Assembly (NCBI RefSeq): GCF_029893805.1
Contig: NZ_JARXYP010000002.1
Span: 6,510,001-6,574,000, forward strand
Direction of reading: 5' to 3'
Length of the DNA stretch: 64,000 bases
Source of the DNA: Streptomyces sp. SAI-135
GTDB lineage: Bacteria; Actinomycetota; Actinomycetes; Streptomycetales; Streptomycetaceae
The first letter of the stretch is position 1, and each line of letters starts with the position of its first letter. Position numbers and translations under genes: made by a program. The notes beneath the pieces are model-generated. The model was given only the letters and a program-made list of their open reading frames with translations, made no database searches and was not told where the DNA came from. This document shows positions 57,575 to 64,000 of the stretch, piece after piece.

Positions 57575-60412
57575 TCAACCGGAGAAGCCGACGTGCGCGA
57601 GCCGCAGCGGGCCGCGCAGCCTGAGGTGCACGTCGTGCACGCCCTCGGCGACGATCCCGGCACCGAGAGCGGTGTAGTCGTACGGTCCGGCGCCGGACTC
57701 CGCCACCTCCCAGCCGGCGAGCACCGCGCCCCCGTCCAGGGACAGTTCGACCGAGCCCTCGCCGGCCACCGTCACCGTCACCTCGGTGACACCGTCCCCG
57801 AAGTCGCAGTCCCGGTAGACCAGTTCGCCGGTACGGCCCTCGGCCGCCGTCACCGCGTCGCCCGCCACCCGCGTCCGGTCGACGATCTCGACACCGCTCT
57901 GCTCGTCGAAGTCCGCGCCGTCCAGACCGCGCCGGACCACGGGACGCGGCGCACCGGGCTCGCCGTCGAGCAGGACCGTCGTCCGCAGCCGGACGTCCTC
58001 GCTGGAGGCACCCGCCAGCAGCTCGTACGGGCCCGGCTCCAGCCGCCACCGGCCCTGTGCCACGTCCCAGAACTCGAAGGCGCACAGCGGTACTTCGAAA
58101 GACAGCTCCTCCTCGGCGCCCGGAGCGAGCGTCACGCGCCGGTGGGCCAGCAGTTCGCGGCGCGGGCGGGGGAGGGCCGGGTCGATCGCGCGGGCGTAGA
58201 GCTGGGCGACCTCGTCGGCGGTGACGTCGCCGGTGTTCGTGATCGTGAACGACACGCGGACCGCGGTGTCGTCGGTCCGCGCCTCCAGTCCCGCGTACGA
58301 GAAGGACGTGTAGGAGAGCCCGTGGCCGAACGGGAACAGCGGTGCGCCCTCGAAGTACAGGTAGGTCTGGCGGCTGCCGATGACGTCGTAGTCGAGGAGG
58401 CCGGGCAGGTCCGCGTCGCTCTCGTACCAGGTCTGCGGGAGGCGGCCGGCGGGGGAGACGTCCCCGGCCAGGACGCGGGCCAGCGCGGTGCCGGCCGCCT
58501 GGCCGCCGTGGGCCGTCCACAGGGCCGCGGCCAGGCCGGACGTGTCCACCGCGTAGGGGTAGGCCGAGACCAGGGCCAGCACGGTCCGGGGGTTCGCCGC
58601 GCGCGCCGCCCGCAGCAGGCGCTCCTGGTGCGGCGGGAGGCGCAGTGAGGTGCGGTCCTCGGTCTCGCGGCCGTTGATGTGCGGGTCGTTGCCCGCGACC
58701 ACCAGGACCACGTCGGCCTCGGAGGTGACGCGGGTCACTGCGTCCTCGCCGCGTTCGACGATGATCAGCTGGAAGGTCTCCGGATTCTCGTCGGCAACCT
58801 TCACTCCGTCCGCGGCGACAGTGACGTGGCGGCCCGTGCCGATGTGCCTGAGGAGGTGACCGCTGCCGTGCTGCTCCAGGCGGAAGGTCTCCTGGACGAC
58901 CCAGCCCCCGGGCTGGTCGGCCGAGGCGCGCAGGTAACCGTCCTCGGCGACGGACACATAGCGGCCGTCGGGGGCGCGCAGCGTGAGGACGCCCTCGTCC
59001 CAGTCGATCAGCGCGAACTCGGTGCCGGTCGCGTCGGTCGTCAGCGCGGGCAGATCGGTGCGGCCGGCGAGGAGCGCCGGGTCCAGGGCCCCCTCGGCGC
59101 CGCGCACCTCGTCCTCGCCGTGCTCGGAGGCCAGGACGTGCAGAAACGTCCCGGCGGAGGTCTTGAGGCGGACCCGGTCCACGCCCTCCGCGAACGCGAC
59201 GCGCTCGGCGCCGAACCGCTCGTACAGTCCCTCCAGCGGGGTGGAGCGGTGGATGAGCGTGCCGCTGTACCAGTCGAGCTTGCACTCGTCGGCGAGCAGA
59301 CCGACCACGGCGAGCCGGGTGCCGGGGGCGAGCGGCAGCGCACCGTCGTTCCTGAGCAGCACGATCGCCTGCTCGGCGGCCTCCAGGGCGAGCGCGCGGT
59401 GCTCCGGGGTGTCGAAGTCCGTGACGTCGGCGTGCGGGTCGTGGTCCGGGTCGAACTCGCCGAGCCGGAAGCGCACCGAGAGCTGCCGGCGGACCGCGGT
59501 GTCGATCTCGGCCTCGGTCAACAGGCCCTGGTCGAGGGCCCCTTGGATGCGGGCGATCATCTGCGAGCTGTCCGTGCCGTGGTCCGTGAAACTGTCGACA
59601 CCGGCCCTCAGGGAGGCCGCGGTGGCCTCCTCGTGGGTGTCGAAGTAGTGCTCGTGATCGACCAGGTTGGAGGGCGCCCCCGCGTCCGAGCAGACCAGCA
59701 GCTCCTCGTCGGTCCAGGCGCGCAGGTGCTCGCGCAGGTACGGGGAGACGTGGTTGGGGCGGCCGTTGACCAGGTTGTACGCCGGCATCACACCGGCCAC
59801 GGCGCCCGCCTCTACCGCCTCGCGGAAGGCCCGCAGGTCGTACTCGTGCAGCACGCGCGGACGCACCGAGCTCGACGAAGTGGCCCGGTCCGTCTCGTTG
59901 TTGTGGGCCAGCCAGTGCTTGAGCACCGGGGCCGTGCGCCAGTACGTGGGGTGGTCGCCGCGCAGCCCGCGGGTGTAGGCGACGGCGATGGCCGAGGTGA
60001 GCTTCGGGTCCTCCGAGTAGCCCTCCTCGTTGCGACCCCACAGGGGATGGCGCAGCAGATTGACCGTCGGCGCCCAGATGTTGAGGCCGACCCGGTCGTC
60101 GCGGGCGCGCATCGCCCGGACCTCCTTGGACACCGCCTCGCCGACACGTCGTACGAGATCGGTGTTCCAGGTCGCGCCGAGGCCGACCGCCTGCGGGAAG
60201 ACGGTCGCCGGCCCCATCCACGCGACGCCGTGCAGGGCCTCCTGGCCGGTGCGGAACGCGGCGATGCCGAGCCGCTGCACGGCGGGCGTGAACTGGTGCA
60301 GGAACCCGATCTTCTCGTCGAGGGTCAGCCGCGACAGCAGATCGTCGATGCGCTTCGCGAACGGCAGGTGCGGATCGCGGAACGGCGGAGTGTGCGGCGG
60401 GTGTGCGGTCAC
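57575..60412 (-). CDS. GH3 beta-glycosidase with inserted beta-trefoil and C-terminal CBM6-like module
   Basis: 945 residues from GTG 60412 (AGGGGGAT 7 bases before); no signal peptide, so it acts inside the cell on imported oligosaccharides. GH3 N-domain about 20-330 with nucleophile Asp in LLVCSDAGAPSN (Ala-Gly where Trp-Gly is common) and VLKHWLAHNNET. The GH3 C-domain is split by about 130 residues resembling a fascin-like trefoil (LTLRAPDGRYVSVAEDGYL, LLRHIGTGRHVTVAADG), then a FnIII-like domain (VSFTITNTGDVTADEVAQLY) and a CBM6-like end (VTVTVAGEGSVELSLDGG). Divergent from the ABC importer, with shared operators. Confidence 0.9.
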   Translation of the reverse strand: MTAHPPHTPPFRDPHLPFAKRIDDLLSRLTLDEKIGFLHQFTPAVQRLGIAAFRTGQEALHGVAWMGPATVFPQAVGLGATWNTDLVRRVGEAVSKEVRAMRARDDRVGLNIWAPTVNLLRHPLWGRNEEGYSEDPKLTSAIAVAYTRGLRGDHPTYWRTAPVLKHWLAHNNETDRATSSSSVRPRVLHEYDLRAFREAVEAGAVAGVMPAYNLVNGRPNHVSPYLREHLRAWTDEELLVCSDAGAPSNLVDHEHYFDTHEEATAASLRAGVDSFTDHGTDSSQMIARIQGALDQGLLTEAEIDTAVRRQLSVRFRLGEFDPDHDPHADVTDFDTPEHRALALEAAEQAIVLLRNDGALPLAPGTRLAVVGLLADECKLDWYSGTLIHRSTPLEGLYERFGAERVAFAEGVDRVRLKTSAGTFLHVLASEHGEDEVRGAEGALDPALLAGRTDLPALTTDATGTEFALIDWDEGVLTLRAPDGRYVSVAEDGYLRASADQPGGWVVQETFRLEQHGSGHLLRHIGTGRHVTVAADGVKVADENPETFQLIIVERGEDAVTRVTSEADVVLVVAGNDPHINGRETEDRTSLRLPPHQERLLRAARAANPRTVLALVSAYPYAVDTSGLAAALWTAHGGQAAGTALARVLAGDVSPAGRLPQTWYESDADLPGLLDYDVIGSRQTYLYFEGAPLFPFGHGLSYTSFSYAGLEARTDDTAVRVSFTITNTGDVTADEVAQLYARAIDPALPRPRRELLAHRRVTLAPGAEEELSFEVPLCAFEFWDVAQGRWRLEPGPYELLAGASSEDVRLRTTVLLDGEPGAPRPVVRRGLDGADFDEQSGVEIVDRTRVAGDAVTAAEGRTGELVYRDCDFGDGVTEVTVTVAGEGSVELSLDGGAVLAGWEVAESGAGPYDYTALGAGIVAEGVHDVHLRLRGPLRLAHVGFSG

Positions 60413-60448
60413 GTGGGGATCCCCCTGCGATGGATCGGTTCGATGCTT

Positions 60449-60462
60449 TCGAAGCGCTTCGA
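60449..60462. promoter_or_regulatory. LacI-type operator 1
   Basis: A perfect 14-bp palindrome TCGAAGCGCTTCGA with the central CG typical of LacI-family sites. Confidence 0.82.
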
Positions 60463-60608
60463 TGCTCATTCGACACCAGGGCGGGTGTCAAGGGATCAAC
60501 ACCGTCACTTCAAGCGGTGCATAAGAAAAGGTCACCTCCCGTACCCCGGAGGAATCTTGGGAACGACTCTTGTGCACCCCGGGGGGTTCACTTAACCTCA
60601 CAGCAACA

Positions 60609-60622
60609 TCGAAGCGCTTCGA
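60609..60622. promoter_or_regulatory. LacI-type operator 2
   Basis: Identical to operator 1, 160 bp away (about 15 helical turns), which would suit DNA looping by a tetramer or two dimers. No LacI-family gene is inside the window. Confidence 0.82.
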
Positions 60623-60739
60623 CTACGGATTCCGCCACACCGGTCGAGGCATCGCTTCAGCTCAGCCAGTTCCACTCAAGACACCGCAGCCGACGGCTCC
60701 ACCGCCGGGTGTCCTGGTGCGCCATGAAGGGTTGACGCA

Positions 60740-62431
60740 ATGACGCCGAACGCCGCTTCCCCCTCCTCCGGTCCTTCCGGGCCCAGTCGGAGAAGTTTCC
60801 TCGCCTCGACGGCGGTCGCCACCGCCGCGGTGGCGGGCGGGATGCCGCTGCTTGCCGCCTGTGGCGGCTCGGACAGCGGAGAGCGCGAAGGAACCACGTC
60901 GGGCAAGGCCGCGGACAAGCTGCTCCCGGCGTTCGTCGCCAGCACGGTCGCGAACCCGGACCTGCCCTCCAAGAACGGCTCGGCCGCCGGGTACACCGGC
61001 AAGGTCGACCTCGCCGCTCTCCAGGCCTCGGTCCCGGAGAAGCTCGGCACGGGCGCCCCCTTCAAGATCATGTCCCCGTTCTGGGGCTCCCCGCCGAAGG
61101 CCGACTGCGCCTACTACACGGCACTCGACGCGGCGGCGGGCACCAAGATCACCTGGCAGAACCAGGACGGCAACACCTACGGCCAGAAGCTCGGCGCCGT
61201 CCTCGCCTCCAGCTCCATACCGGACATGGTCGTCGTGCCGAGCTGGGAACTGGTCGGCAAGATCGCGAACGCCGTCACCGCGAAGTTCATGGACCTCGGC
61301 CCCTACCTCGCGGGCGACAAGATCAAGAAGTACCCGAACCTGGCCGCGATCCCCTCCGACGCCTGGCGCATGGGCATCTTCGGCGGGGCACTGCGCGGCA
61401 TCCCGATGCCCACCGCCACCGCGAGCGGGATCGCGCCCTTGTACCGAAAGGACGTCTTCGACGAGAAGGGCTACGCGGTACCCAAGTCGGCCGACGAGTT
61501 CATGAGCTGGGCCAAGGACGCCACCAGCGCCAAGGCCAAGGTGTGGGCCTGCGACGGCAACCTGACCTGGTCGGCGTGGAGCTTCTTCGGCGTCCGCGGC
61601 TCCGGGCCGATCGGCTGGGACATGGGCTCCGACGGCAAGCTGACGTACCGCATCGAGCAGCCCGAGTACCTCGAGGCCCTGGAGTGGGTCCGCAAGGTGT
61701 TCGACGCGGGTCTGGTCCACCCCGACGACAAGGCACGCTCGGGCGACGCCGGCCAGCGCTTCACCGCCGGGCAGATCCTGGTCTGGAACACCAACATCGC
61801 CGACTGGTACGGGAAGGTCTCCGAACAGGCCCAGTCCAACCCGGACCTGAAGATCGAGGCCATGGACCTCTTCGGCGCGGACGGCGGCAATCCGAAGCTG
61901 TACGCCTCCTCGCCCGCCTCCATCTGGTCGCTGATCCGCAAGGGCGCCTCGAAGACGACCGTCGAGAACGCGCTGGCCGCCGCCAACTTCGCGGCCGCGC
62001 CCTACGGCACCAAGGAGCGGATGCTCGTCGACTACGGCGTCGAGGGCACCCACTACACGGTCAAGGACGGCGTCCCGGTCAAGAACGACCTCGGCAACTC
62101 CGAGGTCATCAACGCCTGGGTGATGCTGGCCGCGCCGGCCGCCTACTACGCCCACCCCGACTTCCCCGAGGTCGCCCGCAAGCAGGTCGAGTGGCAGCAG
62201 CGGATGGGCGCCTTCATGAAGAAGACGTCCACCTTCGGCATGAACATCGTCGAGCCGACCCGCTACGCCAACCTCTCCAGCCAGTTCGAGCAGCTGGAGA
62301 TCGACTACGTGCGCGGCAACCGCAAGCTCTCCGACGTCCAGGCCGCCATCTCCACCTGGAAGTCCTCCGGCGGCGACAAGCTGCGCGACTGGTACAAGCA
62401 GCTCCTCGACAAGAACGGCAGCGGCGCCTGA
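60740..62431 (+). CDS. Oligosaccharide ABC transporter, substrate-binding lipoprotein (LplA/YtcQ-like)
   Basis: 563 residues from ATG 60740. Tat-type signal RRSFLASTAVATAAVAGG (Arg17-Arg18) and lipobox LLAAC (Cys41). The large size and segments FKIMSPFWGSPP, ITWQNQDGNTYGQKLGAVLA, PLYRKDVFDEKGYAVP and NTNIADWYGKVSEQ match the SBP_bac_1 group that pairs with LplB/LplC-type permeases. Likely ligand: a beta-linked oligosaccharide cut by the divergent GH3 enzyme. Its stop overlaps the next ATG by one base. Confidence 0.88.
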   Translation: MTPNAASPSSGPSGPSRRSFLASTAVATAAVAGGMPLLAACGGSDSGEREGTTSGKAADKLLPAFVASTVANPDLPSKNGSAAGYTGKVDLAALQASVPEKLGTGAPFKIMSPFWGSPPKADCAYYTALDAAAGTKITWQNQDGNTYGQKLGAVLASSSIPDMVVVPSWELVGKIANAVTAKFMDLGPYLAGDKIKKYPNLAAIPSDAWRMGIFGGALRGIPMPTATASGIAPLYRKDVFDEKGYAVPKSADEFMSWAKDATSAKAKVWACDGNLTWSAWSFFGVRGSGPIGWDMGSDGKLTYRIEQPEYLEALEWVRKVFDAGLVHPDDKARSGDAGQRFTAGQILVWNTNIADWYGKVSEQAQSNPDLKIEAMDLFGADGGNPKLYASSPASIWSLIRKGASKTTVENALAAANFAAAPYGTKERMLVDYGVEGTHYTVKDGVPVKNDLGNSEVINAWVMLAAPAAYYAHPDFPEVARKQVEWQQRMGAFMKKTSTFGMNIVEPTRYANLSSQFEQLEIDYVRGNRKLSDVQAAISTWKSSGGDKLRDWYKQLLDKNGSGA

Positions 62432-63492
62432 TGTCCCTCGCGGCCGGGAGCCGGCCCGACGGGACCCGTCCCCCCGCGGCCGTCGAGGAACCGGCGGCCG
62501 CGGTCACCACCGCGGTGGCGGCTTCGGCGAAGGGGCGGGCGCCGCGCAAGGCGGCCAGGGCGGGCCGGGTTCCCTTCCGGGTCCGGCTGCGGCGCGACCG
62601 CACGCTCATCCTGATGACGCTGCCCGTGATCCTCCTGCTCCTGCTCTTCAACTACGTCCCGCTGCTGGGCAACGTCGTCGCCTTCCAGGACTACGACCCC
62701 TACATCTCCAGCAACGGCATCACCGCGATCTTCCACAGCCCCTGGGTCGGGGTGGAGCAGTTCTCGCGGATGGTCGACGACCCGCTGTTCTGGGACGCCA
62801 CCAAGAACACCATCGTGCTGTTCGTGCTCCAGCTGGTGCTGTTCTTCCCGATCCCCATCGCCCTCGCGCTGCTCATCAACAGCGTGATCCGGCCGCGGGT
62901 CCGGGCCGTGGCACAGGCGATCATGTACCTGCCGCACTTCTTCTCGTGGGTGCTCGTCGTCACCGTGTTCCAGCAGATCCTCGGCGGCGCGGGCATCATC
63001 GCCCAGACCCTGGAGGACCACGGCTGGAGCGGCTTCGACCTGATGACCGACGCGGGCCTGTTCAAGTACCTGGTCACCGCGCAGGCCGTCTGGAAGGACG
63101 CCGGCTGGGGGATCATCGTCTTCCTCGCCGCGCTGGCCGCCGTCAGCACCGACCTGTACGAGGCCGCCGCCATGGACGGCGCCGGACGCTGGCGTCGCAT
63201 GTGGCACGTGACGCTGCCCGCGCTGCGCCCGGTGATCGCGCTGCTGCTGGTGCTGAGGGTGGGCGACGCGCTGAGCGTGGGCTTCGAGCAGTTCCTGCTC
63301 CAGCGGGACGCGGTCGGTGTGGGGGCCAGCGAGGTCCTCGACACCTACGTGTGGAACATGGGTATCCAGAACGGCGACTTCAGCTACGCGGCCGCGGTCG
63401 GCCTCGTCAAGGGAGTCATCGGAGTGTGTCTCGTCCTGGCCGCGAACAAGTTCGCGCATCTGCTGGGCGAGCAGGGGGTGTACCAGAAGTGA
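62431..63492 (+). CDS. Sugar ABC transporter permease (LplB-like)
   Basis: 353 residues from ATG 62431. About 60 disordered N-terminal residues, then six helices (TLILMTLPVILLLLLFNYVP first). The outer loop VVAFQDYDPYISSNGI and the EAA loop DLYEAAAMDGAGRWRRMWHV are typical of the LplB/YteP type. The downstream permease overlaps by 4 bases (GTGA). Confidence 0.92.
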   Translation: MSLAAGSRPDGTRPPAAVEEPAAAVTTAVAASAKGRAPRKAARAGRVPFRVRLRRDRTLILMTLPVILLLLLFNYVPLLGNVVAFQDYDPYISSNGITAIFHSPWVGVEQFSRMVDDPLFWDATKNTIVLFVLQLVLFFPIPIALALLINSVIRPRVRAVAQAIMYLPHFFSWVLVVTVFQQILGGAGIIAQTLEDHGWSGFDLMTDAGLFKYLVTAQAVWKDAGWGIIVFLAALAAVSTDLYEAAAMDGAGRWRRMWHVTLPALRPVIALLLVLRVGDALSVGFEQFLLQRDAVGVGASEVLDTYVWNMGIQNGDFSYAAAVGLVKGVIGVCLVLAANKFAHLLGEQGVYQK

Positions 63493-64000
63493 GCCTCAAC
63501 ACGCAGCTCGTCCGCAGCCTCAAGGCTCCTCCCCGGCCCGCGTGGGAGGAGGAGCCCAGCAGGGCGGGACTCACGGCGAAGGGCGGCCTGCTGCTCCTGT
63601 GCTGCCTGGGCGTGCTCGGTCCGCTGTGGATCGTGATCGTCACCAGCCTCTCCCCGAAACCGGTGATCGACCGGGTCGGCGGCCTCGTCGTGATCCCGCA
63701 GGGCATCACCTTCGTCAACTACACGGAGTTGCTCAGCGGCGGCCAGGTGAGCCGGGCGATCATGGTCTCGGTCGGGGTGACCCTCGTCGGCACGCTCTTC
63801 TCGATGGCGGTGTCGGTGCTGGCGGCCTACGGCCTGTCGCGGCCGGGGAGCCTCGGGCACCGGTTCTTCCTGATGACCATGATGGCGACGATGTTCTTCG
63901 GGGCCGGCCTGATTCCGACCTACCTGCTGGTGCAGTCGCTCGGTCTGACGGACACCTATCTGTCCCTGATCCTGCCGAGTGCCGTCAGCGTCTTCAACAT
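63489..64000 (+). CDS. Sugar ABC transporter permease (LplC-like), cut by window end
   Basis: GTG 63489 overlaps the previous stop. The visible 170 residues show one helix near 30-50 (GLLLLCCLGVLGPLWIVIV), FVNYTELLSGGQVSRAIMVS, and FGAGLIPTYLLVQSLGL, hallmarks of the LplC/YtcP permease. Like many sugar operons in streptomycetes, no ATPase is seen here; the shared MsiK would energise it. Confidence 0.9.
   Translation, partial: MSLNTQLVRSLKAPPRPAWEEEPSRAGLTAKGGLLLLCCLGVLGPLWIVIVTSLSPKPVIDRVGGLVVIPQGITFVNYTELLSGGQVSRAIMVSVGVTLVGTLFSMAVSVLAAYGLSRPGSLGHRFFLMTMMATMFFGAGLIPTYLLVQSLGLTDTYLSLILPSAVSVFN

Larger units (their letters stand above)
60413..60739. promoter_or_regulatory. Divergent promoter region of the GH3/ABC sugar locus
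   Basis: 327 bp without a gene. Holds two identical LacI-type palindromes, one 37 bases before the GH3 start and the other 118 bases before the binding-protein start, so both directions can be repressed together. Confidence 0.75.

Noticed and set aside
1..64000. CRISPR arrays, rRNA and complete IS elements
   Set aside because: No regularly spaced repeats, no rRNA-like sequence and no transposase with terminal repeats were seen.

Overview
The window is high-GC actinobacterial DNA, almost certainly a Streptomyces chromosome. Support: near-universal G/C third positions, GTG starts with AGGAG-type ribosome sites, the tsf-pyrH-frr-cdsA order, an rlmN gene with a TPP-riboswitch thiamine transporter beside it, a DasR-type operator before a chitinase, an LAXTG-anchored surface protein, and a large polyamine/GABA catabolic region. 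From memory, the order resembles the S. coelicolor SCO5625-SCO5680 interval; no alignment was run.

Layout. 1-3.7 kb: translation and lipid core genes (tsf, pyrH, frr, cdsA). About 4.4-16.3 kb: an integrated pSAM2-like actinomycete integrative and conjugative element (AICE). It carries a tyrosine integrase, excisionase, RepSA-type replication initiator, small spread/transfer proteins, a DUF2637 membrane protein, an FtsK/TraSA-type DNA translocase, a GntR (KorSA-like) repressor with a palindromic operator, an XRE regulator, a Nudix (Pif-like) protein, a ~168-bp inverted repeat and a RelA/SpoT-domain cargo gene with a C-terminal RxxxxH (HEPN-like) motif. The element is bracketed by two copies of the 5' end of rlmN (4430-4473 and 16274-16317), so the att site appears to lie at the start of rlmN rather than in a tRNA gene.

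16.3-26.8 kb: rlmN; TPP riboswitch and thiBPQ; a mycothiol-dependent-isomerase-like protein; an LAETG surface protein; a LOG-family protein; a VOC protein; and a two-gene ABC exporter whose permease is frameshifted. 27-43 kb: polyamine catabolism and uptake (class III aminotransferase, Lrp regulator, two aminobutyraldehyde-type dehydrogenases, PotDABC-like transporter, gamma-glutamylputrescine-oxidase-like flavoenzyme). Interleaved are a SRPBCC protein, a small membrane protein with a leaderless promoter, GDPD, an adenosine-deaminase-family enzyme, a DUF4190 protein and a NADAR protein.

43-64 kb: GH18 chitinase with an upstream DasR-like site; an McrBC-type modification-dependent restriction pair; a PAP2 phosphatase; GABA transaminase, a membrane P-loop ATPase, a PucR regulator and an aldehyde dehydrogenase (GABA to succinate); an orphan promoter with a Zur-like box ending in a strong terminator; and finally a divergent sugar locus (GH3 glycosidase against SBP/permease/permease) controlled by two identical LacI-type palindromes. 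The last permease runs off the window.

The polyamine, GABA and dehydrogenase genes fit one route: putrescine uptake, oxidation or transamination to aminobutyraldehyde, then GABA, succinic semialdehyde and succinate.
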